NCBI GenBank assembly: GCA_028101545.1
Contig: JAOHKZ010000006.1
Span: 1 to 64,000, forward strand
DNA from: Opitutales bacterium
GTDB lineage: Bacteria; Verrucomicrobiota; Verrucomicrobiia; Opitutales; Seribacteraceae
Reading direction: 5' to 3'
DNA length: 64,000 bases
The notes beneath the pieces were generated by a model, which had not been told where the DNA came from, did no database searches, and was given only the letters and a program-made list of their open reading frames with translations. Below, piece by piece: positions 8,399 through 19,724 of this stretch (the first letter of the stretch is position 1; every line of letters begins with the position of its first letter). The position numbers were made by a program, and so were the translations under genes.

Positions 8399-11300
8399 AT
8401 GAGCGTTGAAGCAGTAAATGAAGCACTAGGTGTGGAAGTTGGACCAATGGATCGCGTTTCCATTACGGTTGCATCTCCAGATGTAATAAGGTCTTGGTCA
8501 AAAGGAGAAGTAAAAAATCCCGAGACCATTAATTACAGAACTTTTAAGCCAGAACCTGGCGGATTATTTTGCCAAAAAATATTCGGACCTGTACGGGATT
8601 ATGAGTGTGCATGTGGTAAATATAAGCGAATTAAATATAAGGGTGTAGTTTGTGATCGTTGTGGTGTTGAGGTGACCGTTTCACGGGTACGCCGAGATCG
8701 TATGGGGCATATTGAACTAGCAGTACCTGTATCACATATTTGGTTCCTTAAGAGTATGCCAAGTCGACTAGGTTTATTGCTTAATATGACGGCTAAAAGT
8801 TTGGAGAGAGTTTTATATTACGAACAGTATATGGTAACTGATCCAGGTAGTACACCTTTAGAAGAAAAGCAGTTACTTTCTGATAAGGAATTTCGTGAAG
8901 CACAAGATGAGTTTGGCGATGAATTTGAAGCCAAAATGGGTGCTGAAGCAGTACGTGATGTTTTAGGCAGAATCAATTTAGAAGAAGAACTCGAAGACCT
9001 TTATGATCAGATGCACGACACCAAGTCGAAGCAGATTAAGAAAAAATTAGCTAGCAGACTCAAGGTTACTCAAGGATTTCTTCATTCAGGTGCTTCTCCT
9101 GAATGGATGGTCTTGGATAGTATTCCAGTTATCCCGCCAGACCTTCGTCCACTAGTACCTTTAGAAGGCGGACGTTTTGCTACAAGTGATCTAAATGATT
9201 TGTACCGAAGGGTTATCAATAGAAATAATAGGTTAAAAAACCTTCTTCAACTCAAGACTCCCGATGTAATTATACATAACGAAAAGAGAATGCTTCAGGA
9301 GGCAGTTGATGCTCTATTTGATAACGGTAGGCATGGAAGAGCAATTACTGGATCCGGAAATCGTGCTTTAAAATCCTTAAGCGATATGCTTAAGGGTAAG
9401 CAGGGACGCTTTCGTCAAAATTTATTGGGTAAGCGAGTTGATTATTCAGGACGTTCAGTAATTGTTATTGGACCCGAACTCAAGCTTCATCAATGCGGTC
9501 TTCCTAAGAAGATGGCTTTAATCTTATTCGAACCGTTTATTATTCGTAGGCTTAAAGAGCTTGGTTTTGTGCACACCGTTAGGGGTGCGAGAAAAATGAT
9601 CGAAAGTCGATCACCCGAAGTTTGGGATATTTTGGAGGAAGTTACAAAAGGACATCCAGTTCTTCTTAATCGCGCTCCAACCCTTCACCGTTTATCCATT
9701 CAGGCTTTCGAACCTGTTCTTATTGAAGGAAACGCAATACGTGTTCATCCATTGGTTTGTACTGCTTATAATGCTGATTTTGACGGGGACCAAATGGCCG
9801 TACATGTGCCTCTTTCCGTTGAGGCGATCATGGAGGCAAAGTTGTTAATGATGGCAACCCACAACATTTTCTCTCCATCAAGCGGTAAGCCAATTCTCAC
9901 TCCATCACAAGACATTGTTTTGGGATCTTACTTCTTAACAATGAACCCGAAGAAAGAGGTTAAAGAAAATGATAAATTACCTCTTATTGGTTGTCTTGAA
10001 GAAGCTCTGAGTGCACTGCATGAAGGCGTCCTAAATTTACATGACTGGATTGACATGAAAAACCCGGATAAAGGTAAGGAAACACTTTTTGGTATTACCA
10101 AAAAGAGTGTTGTTCGTACCACTGTTGGTCGAGTCTTATTTAATACTATTTGGCCTGAGGAATTAGGTTTTTTTAATGAGCCCGCACTTAAGGGTGATTT
10201 AGGAAATTTGATTTTGGAAACTTTCCGTATGTGCGGAAATGAAGAAACAATTGAATCTTTAGACCGATTGAAAGAAATGGGTTTTGATATGGCAACAAAA
10301 GCTGGTATCTCCATCGGAATCTTTGATATGATTATTCCGCCTGAGAAAAAGCAGCGAATTAGTGTTGCCAGAAAAGAAATAGACAAAATTGAAGATCAAT
10401 TCAAAAAGGGAATTATTACTCGCGGTGAAAGGCATAACAAAATTATTGATGTCTGGACAACCGCAACAGATGATATTGCGAAAGAAGTCTTTACTTGTTT
10501 AGACGAAAATTTAGGTAAGGATACAATTAATCCGGTTTATCTAATGATGGATTCTGGAGCACGAGGAAATCGACAGCAAGTTAGACAATTGTGCGGTATG
10601 CGGGGATTAATGGCTAAGCCATCCGGCGAAATTATCGAACAACCTATTCTCGCTTCATTCCGTGAAGGTTTATCAGTTTTAGAATACTTTATGTCTACAC
10701 ATGGTGCCCGTAAGGGACTTGCTGATACTGCTCTTAAAACCGCAGATGCTGGTTATTTAACTCGAAAATTATGTGATGTTGCAATGGATTGTATCATTGT
10801 TTGTGATGATGATGATCGTAGAGATGGAGTTGTTAAGAAAGCCATCATGGAGGGAGATAATGAAATTGTTCCTTTAAGAGATCGAATTATTGGAAGGTAT
10901 TCCACTGATGATATTAACAATCCTTCCAACCCAAGTGAGATTGTAATTTCTTCAGGATCTTTAATCACTGAAGACATTGCTTCGGAAATTGATGCACTTG
11001 GAATCACTAGAGTTCGTGTGATGTCACCGCTTTCAAGCCGAATCAAAAATGGATTGACTGCTTTGGAGTATGGAATTGACCCATCTACAAACAGTTTGGT
11101 CAAACAAGGATCCTCGGTCGGCATTATTGCTGCTCAATCGATTGGAGAACCAGGAACTCAGTTAACCATGAGAACCTTCCATATCGGAGGTATTGCGAGT
11201 GCCGGACGTGAAGACCCAGTTATTAATGTTAGAAAAGCTGGAAAACTACGTTTCAAAGGTCTACGTTTAGTTACGCTGGCAAATGATCAACAGGTTACGC

Positions 11301-12490
11301 TCAATAAAACTGGTTCAATTCAAGTACTTGATGAAGATGACAGAATTGTCGATGACTACCCTATTCCCGCAGGTGCTTTGTTGCATTTTAAAGATGATGA
11401 ACAAGTCGATGACGAAGCATTACTCGCTCAATGGGATCCTTACAATATTCCTATTCTTTCAGAAAAGAAAGGCGTAATTTCTTTTGAAGATATGCTACCT
11501 GGCGTAACAACAAAAGTTGAACGTGATGCTTCGGGAGGTAGGTCAATGGTCGTTATCGAGCATAAAGAAGATTTAAATCCACAAGTTATTGTAAAAGACT
11601 CTAGCGGTAATGCAATTGCTACATACTCCGTTCCTACAGGTGCACAAGTTGCAGTTGACGAGGGCACTAGAATTGACGCGGGATCCATTATAGCGAAAAC
11701 TCCAAGACAAGCCTCCAAAACCCAAGATATTACTGGTGGTCTTCCTCGTGTGGCTGAGCTATTCGAAGCAAGAAGACCAAAAGAAGGTAACGTTGGCCAA
11801 ATGGCTAAAATTGATGGTATCGTATCAGAAGCAGGTACTTTGCGTTCAAAGAAAAGATTATTGGTTACTAATGAAGAATCTGGACAAGTGGAGGAGCATC
11901 TAATTCCACACGGTAAACATGTGCTAGTGCAACCAGGTGATTTTGCTCAAAAAGGTCAGTTGATTACCGAAGGTGCTAAAGATCCACATGAAATTCTTGA
12001 AATTCTCGGACCATCTGCAGTTCAAGAATATTTAATTGAGGAAATTCAAAAAGTTTATCGGCTCCAAGGCGTAACAATTAATGACAAGCACCTTGAGGTT
12101 ATTATTTCACGAATGCTTTTTAAAGTCCGTATAACTGATCCGGGAGATACTGAATTTTTCTGGGGAGATCAGGTAGATCGATTTGCTTTTATGGATTCAA
12201 ATGAAAATATTGCGGAAAAAGGCGGTAAACCTGCCGAAGGTGAACCTATTTTACTCGGAATTACAAAAGCTTCACTAGAGACAGATAGTTTTATTTCCGC
12301 AGCATCATTCCAAGAAACTACTCGTGTTTTAACTAATGCAGCAACTCTTGGTAAAATCGACGATCTTAAAGGGTTCAAAGAAAATGTTATTATGGGACAC
12401 CTGATTCCTGCAGGCACTGGTCTTCCAAAATGGCGACGATTAAAAATTGATACCCTCGGAACTTCTAAGAGTGAAGACAAAATAGCGTAA
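8399..12490 (+). CDS. rpoC: RNA polymerase beta' subunit
   Basis: RpoC carries the catalytic magnesium site of RNA polymerase. The 1363-residue product has the N-terminal zinc-binding cysteines in [20 protein letters not shown] near residues 71-90. The active-site [15 protein letters not shown] is near residue 456, and the trigger-loop region includes [18 protein letters not shown]. The C-terminal part ends in a charged tail. AAGGT before the ATG is a weak Shine-Dalgarno. It is preceded by rpoB, and rpsL follows after 83 nt. Confidence 0.98.
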   Translation: MSVEAVNEALGVEVGPMDRVSITVASPDVIRSWSKGEVKNPETINYRTFKPEPGGLFCQKIFGPVRDYECACGKYKRIKYKGVVCDRCGVEVTVSRVRRDRMGHIELAVPVSHIWFLKSMPSRLGLLLNMTAKSLERVLYYEQYMVTDPGSTPLEEKQLLSDKEFREAQDEFGDEFEAKMGAEAVRDVLGRINLEEELEDLYDQMHDTKSKQIKKKLASRLKVTQGFLHSGASPEWMVLDSIPVIPPDLRPLVPLEGGRFATSDLNDLYRRVINRNNRLKNLLQLKTPDVIIHNEKRMLQEAVDALFDNGRHGRAITGSGNRALKSLSDMLKGKQGRFRQNLLGKRVDYSGRSVIVIGPELKLHQCGLPKKMALILFEPFIIRRLKELGFVHTVRGARKMIESRSPEVWDILEEVTKGHPVLLNRAPTLHRLSIQAFEPVLIEGNAIRVHPLVCTAYNADFDGDQMAVHVPLSVEAIMEAKLLMMATHNIFSPSSGKPILTPSQDIVLGSYFLTMNPKKEVKENDKLPLIGCLEEALSALHEGVLNLHDWIDMKNPDKGKETLFGITKKSVVRTTVGRVLFNTIWPEELGFFNEPALKGDLGNLILETFRMCGNEETIESLDRLKEMGFDMATKAGISIGIFDMIIPPEKKQRISVARKEIDKIEDQFKKGIITRGERHNKIIDVWTTATDDIAKEVFTCLDENLGKDTINPVYLMMDSGARGNRQQVRQLCGMRGLMAKPSGEIIEQPILASFREGLSVLEYFMSTHGARKGLADTALKTADAGYLTRKLCDVAMDCIIVCDDDDRRDGVVKKAIMEGDNEIVPLRDRIIGRYSTDDINNPSNPSEIVISSGSLITEDIASEIDALGITRVRVMSPLSSRIKNGLTALEYGIDPSTNSLVKQGSSVGIIAAQSIGEPGTQLTMRTFHIGGIASAGREDPVINVRKAGKLRFKGLRLVTLANDQQVTLNKTGSIQVLDEDDRIVDDYPIPAGALLHFKDDEQVDDEALLAQWDPYNIPILSEKKGVISFEDMLPGVTTKVERDASGGRSMVVIEHKEDLNPQVIVKDSSGNAIATYSVPTGAQVAVDEGTRIDAGSIIAKTPRQASKTQDITGGLPRVAELFEARRPKEGNVGQMAKIDGIVSEAGTLRSKKRLLVTNEESGQVEEHLIPHGKHVLVQPGDFAQKGQLITEGAKDPHEILEILGPSAVQEYLIEEIQKVYRLQGVTINDKHLEVIISRMLFKVRITDPGDTEFFWGDQVDRFAFMDSNENIAEKGGKPAEGEPILLGITKASLETDSFISAASFQETTRVLTNAATLGKIDDLKGFKENVIMGHLIPAGTGLPKWRRLKIDTLGTSKSEDKIA

Positions 12491-12517
12491 TTATTTTTTA
12501 ACAATAATAAATAAAAC

Positions 12518-12562
12518 TTGAGGTTTTAAGATTTTCTGTTATCTTAAGCAACTTTTCCTCAA
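12518..12562 (+). promoter_or_regulatory. Possible promoter and stem structure upstream of rpsL
   Basis: TTGAGG (12518-12523) lies 16 nt before TATCTT (12540-12545), which is preceded by TG one base apart, an extended -10 pattern. The same stretch forms nested inverted repeats: TTGAGG with CCTCAA (12557-12562), and TTAAGAT (12526-12532) with ATCTTAA (12541-12547). It may be a promoter for the str-S10 genes, a regulatory RNA structure, or both. The inner stem would overlap the -10. Confidence 0.4.
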
Positions 12563-12573
12563 ATTTCTACTCC

Positions 12574-12948
12574 ATGCCCACTATAAATCAATTAGTTAGA
12601 AAAGGTCGCCGCCCACAAAAGGCTAAGACTAAATCTCCTGCCTTGAAGGCTTGTCCATTTCGTAGAGGTGTTTGCGTGCAAGTAACAACGCGTACACCAA
12701 AGAAACCTAACTCTGCAATCCGTAAGGTTGCCAAGGTTAGATTAACAACTGGGCATGAGGTAATTGCGTATATTCCTGATGAAGGACATAATTTACAAGA
12801 ACACAGTATTGTTCTTTTGCGTGGTGGCCGTGTTAAGGATTTAAATGGAGTTCGATATCACATCGTTCGTGGTACACTCGATTGCCAGGGCGTAGAAAAA
12901 AGAAGAAGAAGCCGTTCAAAGTATGGCGTTAAAAGACCAAGGAAATAA
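12574..12948 (+). CDS. rpsL: 30S ribosomal protein S12
   Basis: S12 sits at the decoding centre and affects accuracy. The 124-residue product contains [19 protein letters not shown] with the lysine that governs streptomycin response unmutated, and [11 protein letters not shown]-like [13 protein letters not shown]. It opens the str cluster, 83 nt after rpoC and 8 nt before rpsG. Confidence 0.98.
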   Translation: MPTINQLVRKGRRPQKAKTKSPALKACPFRRGVCVQVTTRTPKKPNSAIRKVAKVRLTTGHEVIAYIPDEGHNLQEHSIVLLRGGRVKDLNGVRYHIVRGTLDCQGVEKRRRSRSKYGVKRPRK

Positions 12949-12956
12949 TTTTAGAT

Positions 12957-13430
12957 ATGTCACGTAGACGAAAAGCCGTAAAAAGACCAACTATGCCTGA
13001 TCCTAGGCATGGTAGTCCTTTAGTTTCCACATTAGTTAATGCTGTCATGCAAAGTGGCAAAAAAGCACTTGCACAACGAATTGTTTACGGAGCTATAGAG
13101 AAGATGGCAGAGAAACTTGAGAAGGGTAATCCTGTTGATCTTGTTCTCGGTGCACTTGAGAATATACGCCCTAAGATTGAGGTGAAAAGTCGTCGTGTTG
13201 GAGGTGCTACATACCAAGTCCCGATTGAGGTTCCATTTGAAAGGCAACAAAGCTTAGCATTTCGTTGGGTAGTCAAAGCTGCAAGCGCCCGCAAGGGAGC
13301 TCCAATGGCAGATTCTTTAGCTACTGAGTTAATTGATGCATACAACAATACAGGTTCAGTAGTCAAAAAGCGTGAGGAAACTCACAAGATGGCCCAAGCA
13401 AACCGAGCATTTGCTCACCTTCGTTGGTAA
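12957..13430 (+). CDS. rpsG: 30S ribosomal protein S7
   Basis: S7 nucleates folding of the 16S rRNA head and contacts E-site tRNA. The 157-residue product starts MSRRRKAVKR, contains KSRRVGGATYQVPIEV near residues 76-91, and ends with the MAQANRAFAHLRW motif. It lies between rpsL and fusA as in the classic str operon. S7 is the translational repressor of that operon in E. coli; no matching site was identified here. Confidence 0.98.
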   Translation: MSRRRKAVKRPTMPDPRHGSPLVSTLVNAVMQSGKKALAQRIVYGAIEKMAEKLEKGNPVDLVLGALENIRPKIEVKSRRVGGATYQVPIEVPFERQQSLAFRWVVKAASARKGAPMADSLATELIDAYNNTGSVVKKREETHKMAQANRAFAHLRW

Positions 13431-13445
13431 TTTCCTTATTTTTTA

Positions 13446-15602
13446 ATGAGCGATAACGATAATTTTTCATCAGCTAATTCTAGCAGTCGTCCTACTGTTT
13501 TAGAACATACCCGTAATATTGGAATTGCTGCACACATTGATGCAGGAAAGACAACTTGCACGGAACGTGTTTTGTTTTATTCCGGAGTAGTTCATAAAAT
13601 TGGCGAAGTCCATGATGGTGGTGCTACTACTGATTGGATGGAGCAAGAGAGAGAACGGGGAATTACTATCACTTCTGCTGCCATTTCTTGCGGCTGGACA
13701 ACCGCAGAAGGTCCTTTTGCAAATATACCCCATCGCATCAACATTATTGATACCCCAGGCCATGTAGACTTTACCGCTGAGGTAGAGCGTTCACTGAGAG
13801 TTTTAGATGGTGCAGTCGGAGTCTTTACATCAGTCGAGGGCGTGCAACCTCAGTCTGAAACCGTTTGGAGGCAAATGGACAAATATAATGTCCCGCGTCT
13901 TGGTTTTATAAATAAAATGGATCGTATGGGATCTAATTTTTTGGCAGCTGTTGAAAGTATGAGGGATAAGTTAGGAGCAAATGCACATCCCCTTTACTTA
14001 GCCATTGGTGCCGAAGAAAATTTCCGTGGTTTAGTTGATCTTATAAAGATGGTTGCGTACATTTACGATGAAACTGACGAATCAGGAGTTCGCTTCACAG
14101 TCGAGGATATACCTGCTGATTTGGTTGATCTTGCTGATAAATATCGCGAGTCTTTATTAGAGGCAGTTTGTGATTTCGATGATGACATTGCTAACAAGTA
14201 TCTCGAAGGTGAACCAATTACTGAAGAAGAATTCAAGCGTGGAGTTAGGAAAGCGACTCTATCTTTGAAATTTATTGGTGTAATTCCGGGGAGTGCTTTT
14301 AAAAACAAAGGTGTCCAAATGTTAATGGATGCAGTAGTTGATTATTTACCAAGTCCATTGGATTTACCACCTATGAAGGGTGAAGATTCTGATGAAAAAC
14401 CTGTTGAAGTTTCACCTGATGATAGTGCTAAGGTTGCTGGACTTGCATTTAAACTCATGTCTGACCCTTATGTAGGTAAACTTGTTTTCTATCGCATTTA
14501 CCAAGGTACTTTGAAAAAAGGCTCTACTCTTTACAATCCTCGGACGCGAAAAAGTGAACGAGTCTCAAGATTGATGGTCATGAAAGCTAATGACCGAGAA
14601 GATATAGATGTTGCATACTCAGGTGATATTTGTGCTTTGATCGGGGTTAAAGATGTCGTAACTGGAGATACTCTAGCAGATAAGGATTTAGACTTACGTT
14701 TAGAACCACCAAGTTTTCCGGAACCTGTTATCTCTATGTCTATTGAACCTGCCACTAAAGCAGATCAAGAGAAGATGGGTATAGGTTTACAACGACTTGC
14801 TGAAGAAGATCCTACATTTGGTCTTTCTACAAACGAAGAAACTGGACAAACCATAATTTCAGGTATGGGAGAACTTCACTTAGACATTATAAGAGATAGG
14901 TTGTTCCGAGAATTTAAAGTAGATGCTAATGCTGGTAAACCCCAAATCGCTTATCGCGAAACTATGCTTAATGCATCTGAGGGAAATGGTAAATTTATTC
15001 GTCAGTCAGGTGGACGCGGCCAATACGGTCACGCTGTTATTAAAATGGAGCCACTTGAAAAAGGCAAAGGTGTAGAACTTGAGAATAAAATTGTTGGAGG
15101 ATCTATACCAAAAGAATTTATTAAACCTACATTTGATGGAATCAAAGAAGCTGCCCTCTCCGGCGTTGTTGCAGGATATCCCGTAATTGACTTTAAGATA
15201 ACACTTGTTGACGGTTCTTTTCATGATGTTGATTCATCCGAAATGGCATTCAAGATGGCTGGAATTTTTGCCTTTAAGGATGCAATGAAAAATGCTAGCC
15301 CAATTTTGTTAGAGCCAATAATGAAAGTGGAAGTTTCTACGCCGGAAGACTATCAAGGCGAATTAATGGGAGATTTAAATCGTAGACGGGGACAAATTCA
15401 AGGAATGGAAACACGTGGTAATGCTTGCATTATTCAGGCGTTTGTACCTCTCGAAAACATGTTTGGCTATTCAACGGATATGAGGTCCCTTTCTTCTGGG
15501 CGAGCGGATTATTCTATGACACCTTCTCATTTTGAGCAAGTTCCCCAAAGTCTTGTAGAAACCATTGTTGAAACATCAAGTAGAGAGCCAGCTAGAACTT
15601 AA
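13446..15602 (+). CDS. fusA: Elongation factor G
   Basis: EF-G is the GTPase that drives tRNA-mRNA translocation. The 718-residue product has [19 protein letters not shown] (P-loop, residues 30-48), [12 protein letters not shown] (switch I), [20 protein letters not shown] (switch II) and NKMD. Domain IV includes the GGRGQYGHA motif. It follows rpsG by 15 nt. The usual downstream tuf is absent here; rpsJ follows instead after 16 nt. Confidence 0.98.
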   Translation: MSDNDNFSSANSSSRPTVLEHTRNIGIAAHIDAGKTTCTERVLFYSGVVHKIGEVHDGGATTDWMEQERERGITITSAAISCGWTTAEGPFANIPHRINIIDTPGHVDFTAEVERSLRVLDGAVGVFTSVEGVQPQSETVWRQMDKYNVPRLGFINKMDRMGSNFLAAVESMRDKLGANAHPLYLAIGAEENFRGLVDLIKMVAYIYDETDESGVRFTVEDIPADLVDLADKYRESLLEAVCDFDDDIANKYLEGEPITEEEFKRGVRKATLSLKFIGVIPGSAFKNKGVQMLMDAVVDYLPSPLDLPPMKGEDSDEKPVEVSPDDSAKVAGLAFKLMSDPYVGKLVFYRIYQGTLKKGSTLYNPRTRKSERVSRLMVMKANDREDIDVAYSGDICALIGVKDVVTGDTLADKDLDLRLEPPSFPEPVISMSIEPATKADQEKMGIGLQRLAEEDPTFGLSTNEETGQTIISGMGELHLDIIRDRLFREFKVDANAGKPQIAYRETMLNASEGNGKFIRQSGGRGQYGHAVIKMEPLEKGKGVELENKIVGGSIPKEFIKPTFDGIKEAALSGVVAGYPVIDFKITLVDGSFHDVDSSEMAFKMAGIFAFKDAMKNASPILLEPIMKVEVSTPEDYQGELMGDLNRRRGQIQGMETRGNACIIQAFVPLENMFGYSTDMRSLSSGRADYSMTPSHFEQVPQSLVETIVETSSREPART

Positions 15603-15618
15603 TTATACCCAACTTTAA

Positions 15619-15927
15619 ATGAACGGACAGCGCATACGCATAAAACTACGTGGTTTTGATTACCGCGTCATCGATCAGTCAGCAATTGATATTGTTGATA
15701 CTGCCAAGAGAACTGGTGCCCGAGTTGCTGGTCCAATTCCAATGCCAACAAGAATAGAACGTTACACAGTTAATCGTTCTCCTCATGTGGACAAAAAATC
15801 AATGGATCAATTTGAATTACGAACACATAAGAGGTTGATCGACATAATTGAACCAACAGTTCAAACAGTCGATGAACTTAAGAAACTGAATTTACCCGCA
15901 GGTGTGGAAATTAACATTAACGTATAA
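15619..15927 (+). CDS. rpsJ: 30S ribosomal protein S10
   Basis: S10 is a head protein of the 30S subunit and also the NusE antitermination partner. The 102-residue product starts [19 protein letters not shown] and includes [20 protein letters not shown]. It joins the str genes directly to the S10 cluster with only 16 nt after fusA. Confidence 0.98.
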   Translation: MNGQRIRIKLRGFDYRVIDQSAIDIVDTAKRTGARVAGPIPMPTRIERYTVNRSPHVDKKSMDQFELRTHKRLIDIIEPTVQTVDELKKLNLPAGVEININV

Positions 15928-15947
15928 ATAGGTTATTTATTAAAATT

Positions 15948-15987
15948 AAACCTTTAAAGCAGGTTTCAAATGGTTAACACCGCCTGC
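15948..15987 (+). promoter_or_regulatory. Competing inverted repeats in the rpsJ-rplC spacer
   Basis: AAACCT (15948-15953) can pair with AGGTTT (15961-15966). GCAGG (15959-15963) can instead pair with CCTGC (15983-15987), with an inner GGT/ACC. The two pairings share AGG and are mutually exclusive. The 71-nt spacer is long for this cluster. A switch-like leader is possible but the stems are short and no T run follows. Confidence 0.3.
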
Positions 15988-15998
15988 CGCTTAAAGAA

Positions 15999-16640
15999 AT
16001 GAAACTTGAACTACTAGGAAAAAAACTTGGCATGAGCCAAGTGTACGATGCTGACAACAATCTTGTGCCAGTCACGATAATTGAAGCCGGGCCTTGTCCC
16101 GTGCTACAAGTCAAGACGGAAGATAAAGACGGTTATTCGGCCATCCAAATTGGGTATAATCCGAATGGCAAATCACCAAACAAGGCTAATTCTTGCCTAA
16201 AAGGTCACGCTAAAAAAGCCGGTGTAGATTCACAGCAAATTTCTCAAGAGATCAGGCTAGATGTTGATCATGAATTCAAATTGGGTAACACAATCACTGT
16301 TGATGACTTCAAAGATATCAAAACAGTAGATGTTGTTTCCAAAACTAAAGGTAAAGGATTTCAGGGCGTCGTTAAGAGATGGAATTTTGCTGGTGGTCCT
16401 GCATCTCATGGTTCAATGTTCCATAGGCGAGGAGGATCTTACGGATTATGCCAGTGGCCTGGAAGAATATTTAAGAATAAGAAAATGCCTGGTCACATGG
16501 GTGATGTAAGTCGTACAACCCAAAATCTACAGGTTGTTAAAATTCTTCCTGAGAAAAACTTACTTTTAATTAAGGGAAGTGTACCTGGTCACAAAGGTTC
16601 TATCATTACCCTTAGGGTGGCGAAGAAATCTAAAATCTGA
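15999..16640 (+). CDS. rplC: 50S ribosomal protein L3
   Basis: L3 binds near the start of 50S assembly and reaches the peptidyl transferase centre. The 213-residue product starts LLGKKLGMSQVYD and has the central signature KGKGFQGVVKRWNF near residues 119-132, then GPASHGSMFHRRGGS. It precedes rplD by 14 nt. A 71-nt spacer separates it from rpsJ. Confidence 0.97.
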   Translation: MKLELLGKKLGMSQVYDADNNLVPVTIIEAGPCPVLQVKTEDKDGYSAIQIGYNPNGKSPNKANSCLKGHAKKAGVDSQQISQEIRLDVDHEFKLGNTITVDDFKDIKTVDVVSKTKGKGFQGVVKRWNFAGGPASHGSMFHRRGGSYGLCQWPGRIFKNKKMPGHMGDVSRTTQNLQVVKILPEKNLLLIKGSVPGHKGSIITLRVAKKSKI

Positions 16641-16654
16641 AGGAAAACTTAGTC

Positions 16655-17296
16655 ATGAAATTTAAGCTTTTTAAAAACGACGGTACTTCAAGTGGTGAAA
16701 AAGAAATCAAAACATTTCCAATACTCGAAGAAGGTAAAGGAATTGATGCACTCAGGCAGGCAATTATTGCTGTTCACGCAAATCAGCGACAAGGCAATGC
16801 ATCGACAAAAGTACGCTCTGAGGTTCGTGGGTCTGGAAAGAAAATCTATCGTCAAAAGGGTTTGGGTGTTGGTCGTGCAGGCGACAAAAAAGCTATTCAG
16901 CGTCGTGGCGGGGGAGTTTCTTTCGGACCTAAACCACGTTCTTACAATCAAAAGTTAAACAAAAAAATTAAACGTTTAGCAATGGAGCGTGCTCTAGTAG
17001 ACCAAGCAAATGCCGAAAATATTGTCCTTATAGAAGATTGGTCGGTTTCTGAAGCAAAAACTAAACTTTTCAAAAATTTGATTACATCGATCGCACCTAC
17101 TGCAAAGAAAGTATTGGCAATAGGGGATACTTTTGAAGATAATTTTGTGCTATCTGCGCGAAATTTATCCAATGCTCGATTGAGTCGTGCCCAAGATTTA
17201 AGTCCTCTTGATATAGTTCAATCAGATCAAATAGTTTTCAGTCTCAAAGGCTTAGACATTTTAATTGCCAAATTTGGAGCAGAGGAAGGTAAATAA
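16655..17296 (+). CDS. rplD: 50S ribosomal protein L4
   Basis: L4 lines the peptide exit tunnel and in E. coli represses the S10 operon. The 213-residue product has the tunnel-loop region from about residue 45 to 95, with GSGKKIYRQKGLGVGRAGDKK and GGGVSFGPKPRSY. The stop codon overlaps the rplW start (TAATG). A weak AAGGA lies 12 nt before the ATG. Confidence 0.97.
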   Translation: MKFKLFKNDGTSSGEKEIKTFPILEEGKGIDALRQAIIAVHANQRQGNASTKVRSEVRGSGKKIYRQKGLGVGRAGDKKAIQRRGGGVSFGPKPRSYNQKLNKKIKRLAMERALVDQANAENIVLIEDWSVSEAKTKLFKNLITSIAPTAKKVLAIGDTFEDNFVLSARNLSNARLSRAQDLSPLDIVQSDQIVFSLKGLDILIAKFGAEEGK

Positions 17297-17586
17297 TGAA
17301 AGAATCAGTATCAGTAATTAAAGAAGCTTTGCTTACCGAAAAAGCTACAATGCTCTCAGCAAACCTTAACAAATATATTTTCGCAGTCGCCCCTTCGGCT
17401 TCAAAATCGAACATCAAAGATGCAGTTGAAAAGACATTTTCAGTAAATGTTCTTTCTGTTAATACCCTAAATGTTAAACCAAAAGCGAAAAGGGATCGTG
17501 CACGCCGTAACAAATTAGGATTTAAAAGCGGGATGAAAAAAGCGATCGTTACTTTAAAGGCTGGTGACAGTATTGAACTTGCATAG
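17296..17586 (+). CDS. rplW: 50S ribosomal protein L23
   Basis: L23 lies at the tunnel exit and docks trigger factor and SRP. The 96-residue product shows ALLTEKATML, KYIFAVAPSASKSNIKDAVEKTF and a basic KPKAKRDRARRNKLG loop. It overlaps the rplD stop by one base, which suggests translational coupling. Confidence 0.96.
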   Translation: MKESVSVIKEALLTEKATMLSANLNKYIFAVAPSASKSNIKDAVEKTFSVNVLSVNTLNVKPKAKRDRARRNKLGFKSGMKKAIVTLKAGDSIELA

Positions 17587-17598
17587 AAAGATCAAATA

Positions 17599-18438
17599 AT
17601 GGCAATTTTACAACACAAACCAGTTACTCCATCTAGCCGATTTTTTCTTAAAAATAAAGTCGACCTTGATACTAAAAGGCCTGAGCGTTCTCTTACCAAG
17701 GGTGTTCACAGAAAGAAAGGTCGCAATACATATGGTCGTATCACTTCTAGACGCAGAGGTGGTGGACATAAAAGACTTTATCGCCAAATAGATTTTCGTA
17801 GAGAAAAATTAAATATTGATGCTAAAGTTATCGCTTTGGAATATGATCCCAATCGAACCGCTCATTTAGCTCTTCTCGAATACCAAGATGGTGTTAAAAC
17901 TTATATCTTGGCACCCACAGGCGTTAATGTTGGTGATGTATTAATTAGTTCTAATGAGAAAGTAGATTTTACTCCTGGAAATGCCCTACCACTCAACTTA
18001 ATACCTTTAGGGACAAAAGTTCATTGTGTTGAAATGTTACCAGGTGCTGGGGCAAAACTTGCAAGATCAGCAGGTTGTGAAGTTCGTTTAATTTCTGTCG
18101 ATGGTAACCACGCCTCTTTAAAAATGCCGAGTGGAGAAATTCGTTTAGTTAAGGAAACATGCAGAGCAACAATTGGATCCGTAGGAAATTCAGCACACCA
18201 AAAAGCAACCATTGGTAAGGCGGGTAGAAATCGCTGGAAAGGTCGTCGTCCTAGGGTTAGAGGTGTTGCAATGAATCCAGTTGATCACCCTATGGGAGGT
18301 GGAGAAGGAAGAACTTCTGGTGGTGGTCACCCAAGTTCTCCTTGGGGTCAGTTATCTAAAGGTTTTCCTACAAGAAAGAAATCAAAACCATCAAATTCTC
18401 AAATTCTCGTTCGCCGAAATGGTAGGAGAGTTAAATAA
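17599..18438 (+). CDS. rplB: 50S ribosomal protein L2
   Basis: L2 is needed for subunit joining and peptidyl transferase activity. The 279-residue product contains GRITSRRRGGGHKRLYR near residues 48-64 and the highly conserved GVAMNPVDHPMGGGEGR near residues 223-239, including the key histidine. It sits in the standard order between rplW and rpsS. Confidence 0.98.
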   Translation: MAILQHKPVTPSSRFFLKNKVDLDTKRPERSLTKGVHRKKGRNTYGRITSRRRGGGHKRLYRQIDFRREKLNIDAKVIALEYDPNRTAHLALLEYQDGVKTYILAPTGVNVGDVLISSNEKVDFTPGNALPLNLIPLGTKVHCVEMLPGAGAKLARSAGCEVRLISVDGNHASLKMPSGEIRLVKETCRATIGSVGNSAHQKATIGKAGRNRWKGRRPRVRGVAMNPVDHPMGGGEGRTSGGGHPSSPWGQLSKGFPTRKKSKPSNSQILVRRNGRRVK

Positions 18439-18462
18439 TATTGTATTTAAAGGATATTTAAT

Positions 18463-18732
18463 ATGACACGATCGATTAAAAAAGGATTTTTTGTTGAACC
18501 AGGTTTGATGAAAAAAGTTATGACGGCACAGACTGCTGGAGATAGAAAACCTATCAAGACATGGTCTAGGCGTTCAACGATAACTCCAGACTTTGTAGGA
18601 CTCAATTTTACGGTTCATAATGGCAAAAGTTTTCTTCCCGTTTATGTAACTGAAAATATGGTCGGACATAAATTAGGAGAGTTTTCTGCAACTCGTTCTT
18701 TCAAGTCGCACAATCCACATACACAGAAATAA
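18463..18732 (+). CDS. rpsS: 30S ribosomal protein S19
   Basis: S19 binds the 16S head with S13. The 89-residue product starts [18 protein letters not shown] and carries [14 protein letters not shown] and [23 protein letters not shown] about 10 nt before the ATG is one of the few partial Shine-Dalgarno sites in the cluster. Confidence 0.98.
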   Translation: MTRSIKKGFFVEPGLMKKVMTAQTAGDRKPIKTWSRRSTITPDFVGLNFTVHNGKSFLPVYVTENMVGHKLGEFSATRSFKSHNPHTQK

Positions 18733-18735
18733 ATT

Positions 18736-19071
18736 ATGGAAGTTAAATCTTATTCCAAGTATGTTCGAATTTCTCCTAAAAAAGCTAGGGAAGTCGCTCG
18801 TATTCTTCCTGGGAAAAAAGCTACTGAAGCAGTTTCTTTACTCAAATATATTCCTCGAAAAGCAGCACGGCTTTTGGACAAAACTTTAAAATCAGCGATG
18901 GCAAATGCAGAAAATAATTCAAACCTCAATGCCGATGACCTCGTTATCAAGGAAGCAATTGTTGAAGAAGGTCCTGCCTTAAAGAGATTTAGACCCTGTG
19001 CTCGTGGATCTTCTCACCCTTACAAAAAACGGATGAGTCATTTACGAATTGTTTTAACCGACGAAGATTAA
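18736..19071 (+). CDS. rplV: 50S ribosomal protein L22
   Basis: L22 lines the exit tunnel with L4. The 111-residue product contains [19 protein letters not shown], the NAENN segment, and the long beta-hairpin [19 protein letters not shown]. Only 3 nt separate it from rpsS and 5 nt from rpsC. Confidence 0.98.
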   Translation: MEVKSYSKYVRISPKKAREVARILPGKKATEAVSLLKYIPRKAARLLDKTLKSAMANAENNSNLNADDLVIKEAIVEEGPALKRFRPCARGSSHPYKKRMSHLRIVLTDED

Positions 19072-19076
19072 TTATT

Positions 19077-19712
19077 ATGGGACAAAAAGTAAATCCGATA
19101 GGTTTTCGTCTAGGTGTCAGGCGTAATTGGAGTGCAAGATGGTATGCAAACAAGCATGACTATTCAAGATTTCTAGAAGAAGATAATTTAATAAGGGGAT
19201 ATTTAGAAAAAAAATTACGCTTTGCTTCCGTTCCTAGAGTAGTAATAGAACGTGCTTCAAGTAGAACTCGCGTCACAATTTGGACAGCTCGGCCTGGCAT
19301 TGTAATTGGTCGTAAAGGTCAAGAGCTTGATGCTCTAAGAGATGCTCTCAATCGTACAATTAGCAAAGATATTCGCTTAGAAATTCAAGAAATTAAAAAG
19401 CCTGATTTAGTCGCTTCTTTAGTTGCTGAAAATGTAGCTTTACAATTAGAGCGTAGAATTGCCTTTCGTCGTGCAATGAAGAAAGCTGTTCAAACAACAA
19501 TGTCCATGGGGGCTGAGGGAATTCGTATTCAATGCGCCGGTCGTTTAGGAGGTGCTGATATTGCCAGAACCGAACAAACTAGGGAGGGTAGAGTTCCGTT
19601 ACATACTCTCCGCGAGAATATCGATTACGGATTAGTCGAGGCTAATACTGTTTATGGTATTATTGGGATAAAATGTTGGATATGCCTCAAAGACGAAGAT
19701 AAAATCTTCTAA
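19077..19712 (+). CDS. rpsC: 30S ribosomal protein S3
   Basis: S3 forms the mRNA entry site with S4 and S5. The 211-residue product starts [18 protein letters not shown]. It has the KH motif in [14 protein letters not shown] and the C-terminal domain motif [12 protein letters not shown]. The C-terminal tail is short compared with E. coli S3 (233). The ATG is preceded by the AATTATT seen before many genes here. Confidence 0.98.
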   Translation: MGQKVNPIGFRLGVRRNWSARWYANKHDYSRFLEEDNLIRGYLEKKLRFASVPRVVIERASSRTRVTIWTARPGIVIGRKGQELDALRDALNRTISKDIRLEIQEIKKPDLVASLVAENVALQLERRIAFRRAMKKAVQTTMSMGAEGIRIQCAGRLGGADIARTEQTREGRVPLHTLRENIDYGLVEANTVYGIIGIKCWICLKDEDKIF

Positions 19713-19724
19713 TAATCTTAAGTT

